Source: Lojkania enalia (taxonomy: Eukaryota > Ascomycota > Dothideomycetes > Pleosporales). Taken from it: 64,000 nucleotides of DNA. Location of the stretch: NCBI GenBank assembly GCA_010094045.1, contig ML986589.1, positions 62,001-126,000 on the forward strand, in the 5' to 3' direction. The translations under genes were made by a program, and so were the position numbers. Below are positions 11,739-22,465 of this stretch, piece by piece; the first letter of the stretch is position 1; every line of letters begins with the position of its first letter. The notes under the pieces were generated by a model that was not told the origin of the DNA, searched no databases, and saw only the letters and a program-made list of their open reading frames with translations.

Positions 11739-14700
11739 TATAGAAGGAAAGAGTTTTGAGACATATTAGAAAACATTTTACTCTTCGAGTAGGAGACTAT
11801 CGTACTCGAATAAAGAATATAAATTTAAGTACTAAGTTAAAAAGCTTTTACTTTTCGTTGTAGATTTAGGGAATATATATATTCTATATGAATATCGTCC
11901 TAGACGTTTTCAAAATGTAGCTTTATAATATAAGATTAAGTTTGGAGTGTATATAAATAATTATTTCAGTAATATAGAGTATTAAATATATATAAGATAG
12001 TATTCTACCAGATTAGAAATACGCCTTTAATACGTTAAATATTCTGCATATTTACTTGTGATGAGGTTTAATAAGATTGCTATGGGACTGCTTTTCAACA
12101 TTTACACTAAGGGAAATACTTACGTTCTACAAATTTAGAGCCAAAAAAAAAAACCCATAGATTCTATTTCCTTATGAACCTGAAGTCTAATTATAAGTCG
12201 TTACCGGATGTAGCGCAACAAAATCTTAATTTCATTACTCCCTAACTCCGCAGTCTTCGTAGCTTCAATGAAAGTTCTGTACTCCCAGTACAATTTAGCC
12301 AAATGGGGACAGCTACTGTACAATCAGATAGTCAGATAACTGTCAAGTCCATTAAGAAACAGCGACAGCATTGTACAACTCTATTCAACCTTCGTTCAGA
12401 CATGAAAAACATGATTTCCAACCTAGCATGTATTCTTAATAGAACACCCTATTTCCTAGCTTTCGGTATGAAAACTGATCAATATCCTATATTCGCCTTC
12501 TAGGATTAGCATTGCGTCTTAGGTAGAATGTCAAGGGACTCCGCACTCTGATGTGAATGAGTTAGTGCTCGATAATGACTGGAATATAACACGTGATCCA
12601 TTGAGTATCCTTCTCATACTATGCATTTACAAAAGCTGTCACACGGTTATATTCTCCTGATAGTTGCGAGAATTTGACAACGCATATTGAAATATGTTCT
12701 TCTCGTGATAGGAACTGTAAAAGAGACGCTCATAAAAGCCGAAGCAGTACAAGGTATAAATATAGAGGAGAGCTAAACATTATTTAAACCTACTTCTTCT
12801 CAAAACTTTCTTAAAGAGTATACTCTATGATCCGGAACTGTATTGAGAAGTGCTGGGTATATAATTTTAGGGCTGAATACCCCGAACAAAGAAACTTAAA
12901 TTATTGCGACAGAGCTTTTTATAGAACTCCTTCCTCTTTAATATAGCAAAACGAGGTAACGGATTATATGCATTCCCCTGAAAACGCTCTTTGATAAGAT
13001 TTGTTAGTTGGCAATGCCAGTTTACTACACTAAATACCTGCAGTAGTTCGAGTGTAAACAAGAGGACGTCACAGCCAAGAATGAAATTTTTAGCCCCTTA
13101 TCCTTGATTAAACCTACTGCAAGGTGACCCATCTGTGTAATCAACCCTTTGGATATGATTCGAGCATAACTTCCCACTACCGGGGCTAAATTTCAACCAC
13201 AGAAACTTTCGCCACCTTCAGGCATATCATTCTAGAATACCAAAAGGGGCTTTACCAGGGTGCAATGCATGTTTCATCCTCCGATGAACATCGTCATCAT
13301 TGATCAGTTCTGCGATGCCTGGTTGTTTTAGACTGCAGACCAAACATTAGAGCTAGAATGTCCATTTCGGCCTTCAGGTGCTAATGTGGTCATATAGGCT
13401 TCAAAGCAAATCGTTTAGCCCTTACCTCCACTTGGTCGAGTTGTTAAACGAAAATAGAGAATAGACCATCGAGAAAGGAGGTGTAAGCAAGAGTGGGTGG
13501 AGACCGTATGGGGGTTGTATTGATGGATGTATTGATGGTTGTGCTGATGGTTGTCCTCGTGGTGTCCTGGCCTGTCGGTCAAGATACAGCAGGGGAATAT
13601 ATAGTACATAAGACTGCTTAGTCAAGGGCTGCATAGTTGACCAGGCACGTGACCTGAGTATACACGAGGAATAGCCTAAGGCTTTCTAATACATTCTTAG
13701 CATAGAGCATGCATTAGGGTTGGGGACGGAGACTGGATAACTTAAGGTGCGATTACGATTAGACGAATATTGGCTAATTCTGTAGTTAATTCGGTCTGAA
13801 TTGACTGCGCGGAGGGGAAGGATATGGAAAGACTCCATCAAGATAGTTTAACTGTGTTGTGGGCTGGGCCGGTCGAAGATTGTTGTTGCTTTCGCATCAG
13901 AATAGAAGCTCCCTTGTCCAAGTCAATTGATCGAAATCTGTAGCTCTTGCCACGTCAGGCTTTCAGGATACTAAACTGTTGTAAATTGCGTGGTAGCGGG
14001 ATATTTACCCACGCCGAGAATGTAGGCCGCCCAACAAGGACCTACGTAGACGAGGTCCAACATCGCGAAATCCAGCGCAGAGATAAATTGCATGAATAGA
14101 GCTTCGCATGACAGCCGGGGACTGTGATGGCTGTGTTGGCATATGCCACTTTCTGAACAAGGCTTGTGGACCTTGATAGTATGCAAATTTGTAAAGTTCT
14201 ATGTAGCAGGATACTAATCGAGGACTAGCCTCTATATGGAGGAACAGGCGATCAGAGATTATATAGCTCCTTGACCCTCAACAGATAGCAATCAAAGCAG
14301 TTCTTCTTATCTGTCCTGATACCTTACAATATTGAACTAGGGAGTAAAGGGAAGGAAAAGACACATATTATGGCGATATGGGTCTCATGGATTGCCTAGG
14401 CGCTAGATTTTAGCGGTAAAGTATCGTCTATTAGGACTAATAAGTAATATTCGGGGCTTCTCTCTGTAATAGGACTCGCCGGAGGTATCTGGTCGTGTGT
14501 TGGCGGTGACACTCCCGAATGCCATGCACCTGCGAAGAAAAATGCCAGTGACCCTATCAAAGGCATGTAGTCAGCTTGTACTATTCGGGCTGAAAATTGA
14601 CGAAGGACATTATATACAGCCTACCGTTAAACGGATGTTAGGGTTTATACGTATCCTAGAACGAAAACCAAACAGAGGACAAGCTTTTTGAGCTAGGCTG

Positions 14701-15700
14701 GGCACATCTATTAAAGACGAGGTAGCGGCATGATCAGAATCATAATATCGATAGCCAAGTCTGATACTGTATTGGTTAACCACTGTATCTTGAGATCAAA
14801 GCATGTGCCCTATCCGTTCGGCCTTCACACTTGATCAACGGTCTGCACTACAGAAATGCTGGAATAGTGGAACTTAAGCCGGAGGACGAAGGCTTCAGTA
14901 GCCTAAAGAATATAACAGAGGTTGCAGGATGCTACGAATAGCCTCGAATAGAAGAGGATGACAGATAGCTTCGATAGCGAGTGGCCTCAGTTGAAAAGAT
15001 GGTAGAATGTCTACAGATATTTAAGTGTAAGAATTTGCTGATTTAGTAATAGCTCACTAGTTTTCCAGACCAGTAGGTGAAGCTCAAAGTAAATATCAAT
15101 GCTGCTTGGGTGATTGTGAAGGGCCTCATCCTGCTAGGGCTAGAATGCAAAGACCTCCAAATATTGCAAGTCCCCATGGATATTGGCATTAAGAACAATC
15201 TACGCCCTGTGCGTCTCCTCTCCTTGGCCGGTTTTTGCATGTCCTAAAATTATATCGATTTGTAGAGGAAATTGGCAATATGTATATATCCTGTGATAGG
15301 GATTTGGCGAGTCTACTGAGTACGATTTCCTACTACCGTACGGGAGCAAGTTATCCGGTTGCAGGTTGTATCGGATACCGTCACACGATATCAAATCACG
15401 CTGGATATCAGCTGATATACCCTTCCTTATGTACATAAATATGGCCTGCTAGCCATCCTCAATCAACCAGTTCAGCTCCTCGTCTCCCTCCCTGAGACAA
15501 GATTCGCCTCTCATCACATATCCTGCTCAATCCGGATCTCAAGCTGTCTCCATTGAGGTTGGAACTAAAATGAGCCTAAGCATGTAAGGGATGGAATGCG
15601 ACCTACATTTCGAAAGAAACCTCATGCGCATTCAAGTTGTGAATTGTTCAATAGAATCGGTCAATTGATTCGAGTCCGAAATTGATCACAAAGATACACG
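11739..15700. other. Unique A+T-leaning stretch without a supported gene
   Basis: About 4 kb with only short ORFs (70 codons or fewer) and no motif I recognise. 11741-12060 is A+T-rich and may be RIP-affected flank. At 13514-13554 there is a small imperfect tandem repeat built on tgatggttgt/tgatggatgt. Several oriented short ORFs at 14497-14691 and 15043-15436 are not supported. Confidence 0.4.
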
Positions 15701-15702
15701 GT

Positions 15703-16029
15703 TCAGATGCTAAATAATATGTTCATTGACCAGTCAATCAAACAAGCGAAGCTGATTAGCCGATTCGCGAGGCCGCGAACACGAGTGATTATTCGAGTCT
15801 TTCGACTCCTCCTCAGCTCTTGCAGAGCTCTGTCTAGGCAGATAGGACGAGGCAATGCCAAATTCTTATCTTTATAGCGTAAAGTATCCACTAGCCGATT
15901 GTCAGTCGGATGATTCGATTGAAGGAATTTGAGATGTAGTTCCCATGACTCCAAACAGATAGGCGGAGGCCAATAGATATATGCATTGACTACTACCTTC
16001 CATTCCTCTTTGATTTCCGGGATTTGCAT
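15703..16029 (-). CDS. Hypothetical small protein or single exon (108 aa)
   Basis: The ORF runs from ATG at 16029 to the stop at 15703-15705. The product has a protein-like composition: an acidic N-terminus (MQIPEIKEEW), an aromatic and proline patch (YIYWPPPICLESWELHL), LQSNHPTDNRLVDTLRYKD, then a basic helical end with Leu/Arg repeats (LDRALQELRRSRKTRIITR). The balance of residues argues for a coding origin rather than a chance ORF, but I do not recognise a family. It may be an exon of a larger gene: an in-frame stop lies shortly upstream of the ATG, and an AG acceptor-like site (gaag) lies just before it. There is no membrane segment or signal peptide. Confidence 0.4.
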   Translation of the reverse strand: MQIPEIKEEWKVVVNAYIYWPPPICLESWELHLKFLQSNHPTDNRLVDTLRYKDKNLALPRPICLDRALQELRRSRKTRIITRVRGLANRLISFACLIDWSMNILFSI

Positions 16030-16710
16030 TGTAAGGCTTCAATTGACACCTATAATACATCCATGCCTCTGTCGTGTAGAAGTGAGAACCTGGTTGTCAT
16101 GAAAACAGTGGGTTGGGAACAATTAATGATGGCTCTTATCGTAGCCCCATAGGTACAAAACCACTTTCTCTCGCTAATCCCTTGCGCTCCATATCCTTTT
16201 CGCGCTTCCGGGAATAATCGACTAATCATCGAATGGGCAGTTCTACCGCTGCCGGCAGCACATTACGTCGACGAAGCACTATCCTTCTGACTAGAACAAG
16301 CGCAGACCACTTTCGCGGCGACCGAGTTCTACCAAATTTGAATCCTCAGGTTTACGATTGCGGGGCTTCAAACCGTATTTCCAGTGCTCGAGATATGCAC
16401 AGCCGCAATAATTCGGTAAGCGCCGCTGCTGCAGCAAGGCTGAATCCTGTTGACGCCAAGATCGGGCTGAGTTGCTCGCGTCGCGTCGCGTCATGATGGC
16501 GGCCTCCAGCAAAACTCGTCATGAAGATGTGACTCTCAGAGCAATTCACACAACCTCTAGACTGAACCATTTCCCTTCGAGACTTTTCCCATACTCTGGC
16601 CTCAAAAAGCCTCAGGAGGCTCTCAAGGCCCGTCTTAAGCTAAACGTCACCGATTTATTCCCAATGCTAGCAACCGACTCAATTTGTCTCACGTCTTCGA
16701 GTCGCACAAT

Positions 16711-19083
16711 ATGGCCTTGAGAAGTAGGCCTACAAGTCCCGAGATTGCGGAGGGACGAGACGGAAATAAACGACAAAAAATCGCGCCACCTTCACAACTA
16801 TGTGGTCCATGTCGAACGCTCAAGTTCGACCGAAGCTTCCGGAAAGCTTTCAAATACTACGGGGGTCCCGGGGGCATCTTTCTACGCAAAAAAACTATAA
16901 AGCGACCAGAAAGAACAGGTCTCCCATTGTATTATGAGGACTATTTCCATGTGCATGACTTCAAAGATCGATTGGCTAAGCCGTCAGAATGCCCCTTATG
17001 CACCTTCTTTCGGTCAATGATGGTAGATCCCGGTCGCTACATGAACTACAAGCTTCTCGCATTTTGTAGCAGCGAGAGCGCATTCTTCTGCCTTCCTAGG
17101 CTTCAAAAGAGCAGTATATGTGAGAAGGTAAACGATACGATATTCATGGCCGTGGTGCCAGATATTCCATCCATTCCGCGGAATGGATGTGAGGAGCATT
17201 GGCTGGAGAAGGGGATTCCGGCTGCTGGCTTAATATACCGGGTACTTGCAGACGCTACTGTTGATGCAAACGAGACACTGCTCAATGCAAGACAACTCAG
17301 TTACAAAGTTGACTTTTCGATTCCCCGGGAATGGCTGTCATATTGCAATGAACATCACGATGTTTGCAAGCCTAAAACGCAACATGGATCCGTTGATCAA
17401 TGGTTTCGAGTCATCAATTGCGAGCTCGATTCGCCCGAAGTAGAAGAGCAGCCATGGGGAGTTGAGTATGCTGCATTGAGTTATGTCTGGGGAAGGGGCA
17501 TGGAGGACTGGCCGAAAACAGTGCTAGACGCTGTTCATGTTACCAAAGAGATGGGATTGCGATGGCTTTGGGTGGATAGGTTATGCATAAACCAGGAAGA
17601 TCAGGTAGAGAAGGACTATTTGATTTCTAGAATGACAACGATATACTCAGAGGCCGCTTTCACGATTGTTGCTGCGGCTGGCTCCGGGGCAGATTGTGGG
17701 CTTCCAGGCGTACGATCAACCCCTCGGAAACTACAACCAAAATATGAGCTGGATAGCAGCAACATCCTTATATCAACACTTCTAGATCCCCGTCTCGAAA
17801 TCTGTAATTCCGTTTGGTCTACGCGAGGCTGGACGTATCAAGAGGGCATCTTGTCCAATCGTCGGCTCGTATTCACCGACCATCAAGCTTACTGGGAATG
17901 TAAATGCATGTCTATTCACGAAGCCGTAAGACTTCCTTTAGACCTTGTCCATGAGTCGTCTCGGTTACACATGGCTGACTTTATGCGAGGTGGGATTTTC
18001 AAGTCTGTTTCGTACAATGGAGGCGCCCGTAATCATGAGGAGGTGCAAATCAGCGATGACTCAGATATACTCGATTATGGCTTCACAATATCAAAAGATC
18101 AGCCCCTTTCAGCCAAGCTAAGAGGGCTGCAAGAGCATATCCGTGCTTTCTCATCAAGAAATCTGAGCTCTGATGGAGATTCATTAAGAGCTTTCCAGGG
18201 CATTACTGGACTCTATGGACTAGAAAGTAATATATTTCCGTTCCTTGGACTTCCAATGTGGCTTGGGGAGGTTGCTGGAGGACAATTAGGTGCCCAGATG
18301 ACACTTGCTTTATCCCTATGCTTCTGGTACCATCGTAGCGACTCTGATCTGCACATGTTCGCTTCAGAACAATGTCAGCGTAGGACTCATTTGCCATCGT
18401 GGACATGGGCAGGGTGGAAAGGTACGGTTTCCTGGCGTTTGCCGCCACACGAGGAGCATTCCAGAACGATGTGCGATCTGGTTGAGTCCGAGTTTATCGA
18501 CCTATTGTGGGCTGCTGACATTTATCTTCGAGATAAAAACAGCTCAGCATCCGTCCACCTGGCGTCTATCGACTCACCTCATTCCTTAGACAATGAGGAT
18601 CTAAGGTTACTCGAAATCAAGAAACCTTGGGTACTGAAGCACTTTGATTGCATTCCTGATAATTATCATCAATGGGCTTGGTTGCGCAAAGCGGGCAGAT
18701 CGCTTGACAAGAAATACAATGCTGGCCCAGTAAGCTGGAACTCGGATTTTTACAGGATCAGGGGTAGGTTAACTTTTATCGGGGTTTCAATTTCAATAAC
18801 AAGAGCAGAATGGACGGGAAAACACAAATCGGGTGAATTCAAGAGCGTTCTTCTGTTTGCTGGGAGAGATCCGTCAGGTAACCATGGCCGTGCTCGGTTT
18901 CTGACCCTTCGAAGAATGCAAGAAGGGGATGAAATATGGGAACGGATCGGAATTATACAGCTCATCATCCCCGATGGTGTTGATAGTGAACCAAATGGGG
19001 AATTATCGAGGTATAAGTCGAGCAAACAACTTTTCGAAGCTCTACCAATACAGCAGAGACCATGGCCTTTGGTCATTCAATGA
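16711..19083 (+). CDS. HET-domain (heterokaryon incompatibility-type) protein
   Basis: Intronless ORF of 790 residues. I start it at ATG 16711 (context cacaatATGgcc), not at the in-frame TTG 27 bases upstream. The HET domain core is clear: AALSYVWG (about residues 254-261), RWLWVDRLCINQED (about 284-297), YSEAAFTIVAAAG (about 312-324) and WSTRGWTYQEG (about 369-379). These correspond to the conserved blocks of PF06985. Two N-terminal CxxC pairs (CGPC at 31-34, CPLC at 94-97) may bind metal, as often seen ahead of HET domains. The C-terminal half carries the Trp-rich block LPSWTWAGWKG that commonly follows. HET proteins mediate allorecognition and regulated cell death in filamentous fungi, usually through a partner; the partner here is unknown. 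No stop or frameshift breaks it. It is convergent with the minus-strand gene ending at 19212, with 128 bp between them. Confidence 0.93.
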   Translation: MALRSRPTSPEIAEGRDGNKRQKIAPPSQLCGPCRTLKFDRSFRKAFKYYGGPGGIFLRKKTIKRPERTGLPLYYEDYFHVHDFKDRLAKPSECPLCTFFRSMMVDPGRYMNYKLLAFCSSESAFFCLPRLQKSSICEKVNDTIFMAVVPDIPSIPRNGCEEHWLEKGIPAAGLIYRVLADATVDANETLLNARQLSYKVDFSIPREWLSYCNEHHDVCKPKTQHGSVDQWFRVINCELDSPEVEEQPWGVEYAALSYVWGRGMEDWPKTVLDAVHVTKEMGLRWLWVDRLCINQEDQVEKDYLISRMTTIYSEAAFTIVAAAGSGADCGLPGVRSTPRKLQPKYELDSSNILISTLLDPRLEICNSVWSTRGWTYQEGILSNRRLVFTDHQAYWECKCMSIHEAVRLPLDLVHESSRLHMADFMRGGIFKSVSYNGGARNHEEVQISDDSDILDYGFTISKDQPLSAKLRGLQEHIRAFSSRNLSSDGDSLRAFQGITGLYGLESNIFPFLGLPMWLGEVAGGQLGAQMTLALSLCFWYHRSDSDLHMFASEQCQRRTHLPSWTWAGWKGTVSWRLPPHEEHSRTMCDLVESEFIDLLWAADIYLRDKNSSASVHLASIDSPHSLDNEDLRLLEIKKPWVLKHFDCIPDNYHQWAWLRKAGRSLDKKYNAGPVSWNSDFYRIRGRLTFIGVSISITRAEWTGKHKSGEFKSVLLFAGRDPSGNHGRARFLTLRRMQEGDEIWERIGIIQLIIPDGVDSEPNGELSRYKSSKQLFEALPIQQRPWPLVIQ

Positions 19084-19211
19084 TATCGCTGCTTCACTCT
19101 GTAATACATTTTATACTATGCATTGAAGATATACGACTTTTCTGCTTCAGTGAGTAATGTTTTCCAGTTATTATCAACCGTAAATTCCTACGTTGGCGCG
19201 TCAGACAGACT

Positions 19212-20030
19212 CTAAACATCCACAAGGCCACTCCAGTACGGGCCAGCACCTACTCCAGAATCTCCCAAAAACTCCTCAACAATCGCCTCTATCAGGCCGT
19301 GGCCTGGATTCCTCTGCACCTCTTCAAACGACCAGATCCATCCCCGAAGTAAACTTCCGCGCTGGCTAAACTTGATTTTCAACTCCAGCTCAAACTCAGC
19401 TTCATCTAGATCTAGCTCAGCCACAATCGGATTGGTCGGTAGTCGCTCGACGAGTTCATCGATCGCCATCAATCGCCTCCGAATCTCCATGACTTCCTCC
19501 TCACCAGACTTTAGTACCCGCTCTTTCTCCTTGTAAACCCGCTTAAGAACATTCTTATCGTTAACATGCTGTAGCGAGTGAACTAAAGAAAAGAGATTTT
19601 CAGTCTCCTCCAGGATAGTGTACCAAGTGGCGAAGAATGGCTGTTTGGAGCGCGGCTCCTCCGGTTCGAAGACTTGGGCTAGGCGGGCTCGGACGTTGGG
19701 GCTTGCAAGGCGGCGGAGCGGGATTGGGAGAGTGTGGTATCTCAGTCCGATGACGCGATACCATTTTTCAAGGTCATCCAAGAATGTAAGTACTTCCATA
19801 CCACGGCGGGCTTGCATGTCGAGCCAGTCGTGGTAGATTGAAGCGGTCGGCGAGTCTCCAGTATGGGGAGACTTGAAAGTTGTGTTGGAGGGGAGATTGT
19901 TGCACCATTCACGGATCTCGAGATTTCTGTGGAAGTCATAGAAGGACTTGATATCCTGCACATCCCTAGTAGTGACTTGGAAATCGCCATCGCTGTAGCA
20001 TCTGCGCAAATTCGTGAGTGTCCCCCTCAT
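19212..20030 (-). CDS. Protein of unknown function, member of a local paralogous pair (272 aa)
   Basis: The minus-strand ORF is open from 20267. I choose the ATG at 20030 (MRGTLTNLRRCYSDGDF), because the upstream residues look like translated 5' UTR and the related gene at 21656-22465 has the same arrangement. The product is charged, mainly helical in appearance and without signal peptide or membrane span. Features in order: a Trp/Tyr-rich block SIYHDWLDMQARRGM, then LEKWYRVIGLRYH, LRRLA, PFFATWYTILEE, a Lys/Glu-rich helix (KEKERVLKSGEEEVMEIRRR), and a C-terminus rich in aromatic and acidic residues. The blocks IYxD, L/FExxYRxxGxRYY, LRRLA and FFxxW recur in the same order in the protein coded at 21656-22465. 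I do not know a named family. Confidence 0.72.
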   Translation of the reverse strand: MRGTLTNLRRCYSDGDFQVTTRDVQDIKSFYDFHRNLEIREWCNNLPSNTTFKSPHTGDSPTASIYHDWLDMQARRGMEVLTFLDDLEKWYRVIGLRYHTLPIPLRRLASPNVRARLAQVFEPEEPRSKQPFFATWYTILEETENLFSLVHSLQHVNDKNVLKRVYKEKERVLKSGEEEVMEIRRRLMAIDELVERLPTNPIVAELDLDEAEFELELKIKFSQRGSLLRGWIWSFEEVQRNPGHGLIEAIVEEFLGDSGVGAGPYWSGLVDV

Positions 20031-21655
20031 GATTACTGGATTATATAGCAGCTCGTGCAAGGGAGGGTGATGGGAGCATATAGTGTGTGTGTTCACGGAG
20101 GAAGGAGAAAAAAGTGGTAGAGTTCGTAGGTGAGACGTAAAAGGGCAAGTTGGTAACTGAAGAAGCATATTGTTTACCAAAAACGGTGCTGGGGGGTTGC
20201 ATGTGCACGTGGTTTTGAAATTACTGGAAACCAAATCCTTAAGCGAGCGGGTGGAGTGTTTGCTCAATAGTTGTTTTTAGATGAGGTCATGTTTAAAACA
20301 GAATATTGCATTCATAGACGTTGACGTACCCATGGTGACGGGGGCGCGTTACTATCCGGCTATGTCAAGTAATTTTTCTGGACACTAGGGAAGTTTTGAT
20401 CAAACACTTGTACCCTGAGTCTTGAGAATTCGTATCGGTCTCTCGATTTACCGGTGATTTCACGTCTCTAGGAGCATTCCCCGATCCAGAAAAGCTGATA
20501 CGGATGGTAGACACATAGGCCAGACGCTGACCACCCGCTGAGTTCGATTCCTGCGCTTCCATATTGATATTGAGGGCGAAGTCTAACTACTATCCCCGTA
20601 AGGTAAATAGAACATTATCTCGATGGGCGCGAGGATGGCCTTCTACCCTTTCATCGTCAACAAGTCCCTCATCCCCACGAAGCATCAATTTAGTTATTTG
20701 GACCATTGTCACTCCCAGATTCAATGAGTGAGGAATCTCTTCAAGACTATGCAACTAGTTACGGCATTCTGGGATTCTCACAAGCGCCGCTGGGTCCGGC
20801 ACATTATTCAGCGGGATCTCCATCGTAAAACCTGCCCAGTTATCCATACGTTTCTCTATATCCCCGCTACAACATCGACCAAAAAAATAGGTCATCTAGG
20901 CTACCGGAGTCATCCTGATGAGTCCTTCCCGAGGTGATCATGCTGTCTATATGACTAACGAAATCTCGCACTTTCTTTATTCATTAAAGTGCTAAAACCT
21001 TCTATAAAACGTAGATGTCTAGGTACAAAGTTCTCATCCATGATATTGCGGACAGCTGCGCCTGGTAGGATATCTACATTATCCAAACATAAAAATTGAT
21101 AATAATTTATCCCACGACTACGGGATTTGTTCACTGTCCTCAGTTGACGTTTCTAAGATTCCAAAATGATTCGGCCGAGGGCCAGATTTGGCTTTCACTT
21201 TGAGACCGACCATCACGAGATAGGGTTTCATTGGCAGAATGAGGTAGTGGCATGGTTCCAAAGTCTGTTTTGAATCAAAAATTTTGCGGGATTGCAAAGG
21301 CGGATTGGGACAGGAAACCCACGATAGATTTAAATGATCTTTTTGATTGAGTTTGTGAGCAGACAATACGAAATGAAATTCCACGGCCACTATCGATTCC
21401 GCCACGTCTATTCACATGTTTTCTTTTGGGCTGCTATTGTATTGTTAAACATCCCTTAATAGCAATGGCTGACCAAAAAAAAAAAAAAAAAGGAAACTGA
21501 GTGAACCAAGAGAGATACAGATGAAGGGCAAAACACTATAGTCACTGGGTATCACTCTAAGTAAACATCTCTCCACACAAAGTTGAAAATTTTCAGTTTG
21601 CAAATTCCGTGGTCTCAAGGCGCAAATTCAATTAGGGATAGTAAGTACATTGCAA
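20031..21655. other. Intergenic stretch between the two related genes, fragments only
   Basis: The right part of the first gene's 5' flank (20031-20300) is followed by short coding-like fragments without a full gene. These are 20365-20562 minus (MEAQESNSAGGQRL..., 65 codons), 20724-20828 plus (MSEESLQDYATSYG..., 34 codons, with a GTAAAA donor-like site at its end) and 21118-21405 minus (95 codons, no ATG at its open start). They could be remnants or exons of a decayed gene. A run of A lies at about 21476-21491. Confidence 0.35.
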
Positions 21656-22465
21656 TTAGCCAATTGAGTGCCTTCCCAGACTTCCTGCGAGTGCCCCTGC
21701 AGCACTCTCCCACTGATCAGATGCTTCAATGGCGGGATTTAGTGGACAAATAAGGTTGATCATCGAGATTCTCTCGGTAAGCGATCTCGTCGTTCCGTAT
21801 GTAGAACTATGCCTTTGGTTGCACGTTGTAAACCCCTCTTCATATGGCTCCAATGCATCCCTAATTATGCTTTCCTCTTTCTTCCCGGCGTGGAGTATCA
21901 TAAGTGTTTCCGGAAGGCTTCTGAGCCATTTCCACAAAGCTTGATCTCGTTGGCGTTGGGGCAGTTGACTCCCAACACCAAGTCGCTTGTTAACCTCATA
22001 AACGTATTCGACACGTTTAATAGTCTCGTACAGCTTTTCCAGCCCTCTCCTGATACTATTGGACAAGATTAAGGCGTTATGGAATTCCTTCCGTGCATGA
22101 ACGGCCCGGTCTCGGAGCGGGATAGATTTGTCCTCGAGTATATCTAGAGCCGCCGGTATCGAAGCCTGAAGATCTATCCATGGGTGAAAGAAGCTGCGAT
22201 GTGTTTGTGGTCTCTCTCCATGCAAAGCATCCGCAAGCCGACGAAGATCATCCGGACAAACACTCTCATCTGTGTGCACCAACCAAGCTCTTGAATAGTA
22301 GCGACCGCCTAGAGAGCGATAGAAGTCTTCAAATCCAAGGAGTTGCCGCGATATGAGATTGATAGACTCGCGTATTTTGGGTATATCGTCGTAATATATG
22401 TGACGAGTTTCGAGGCCGGAAACAGCGAACACTTCAGGGTGAGTATAGTATGAATGGGCCGTCAT
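21656..22465 (-). CDS. Protein of unknown function, second member of the paralogous pair (269 aa)
   Basis: The minus-strand ORF is open from 22573. The ATG at 22465 (MTAHSYYTHPEVFAV) is preferred, since the upstream part contains an A/T homopolymer typical of a leader. The order of landmarks matches the gene at 19212-20030: HIYYDDIPKIRESIN, FEDFYRSLGGRYY, LRRLADAL, SFFHPWIDLQAS, then a long charged helical segment (LRDRAVHARKEFHNA..IRRGLEKLYETIKRVE) and a Trp-containing block (ALWKWLRSLPETL). The last 60 residues differ from the relative. There is no signal peptide, membrane segment or catalytic motif I recognise. Same strand and similar length suggest a tandem duplication followed by strong divergence. 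Confidence 0.7.
   Translation of the reverse strand: MTAHSYYTHPEVFAVSGLETRHIYYDDIPKIRESINLISRQLLGFEDFYRSLGGRYYSRAWLVHTDESVCPDDLRRLADALHGERPQTHRSFFHPWIDLQASIPAALDILEDKSIPLRDRAVHARKEFHNALILSNSIRRGLEKLYETIKRVEYVYEVNKRLGVGSQLPQRQRDQALWKWLRSLPETLMILHAGKKEESIIRDALEPYEEGFTTCNQRHSSTYGTTRSLTERISMINLICPLNPAIEASDQWESAAGALAGSLGRHSIG

Noticed and set aside
13415..13634. Overlapping minus-strand ORFs of 64 and 70 codons
   Set aside because: They run through a small tandem repeat, which keeps frames open, and have no motif.
16684..16710. Upstream TTG as the start of the HET protein
   Set aside because: TTG is not a usual fungal start, and the ATG at 16711 has a good context.
20530..20565. Possible tRNA T-arm (gagttcgattcc)
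   Set aside because: The bases on either side do not pair into a T-stem, and no A box or cloverleaf could be built upstream.
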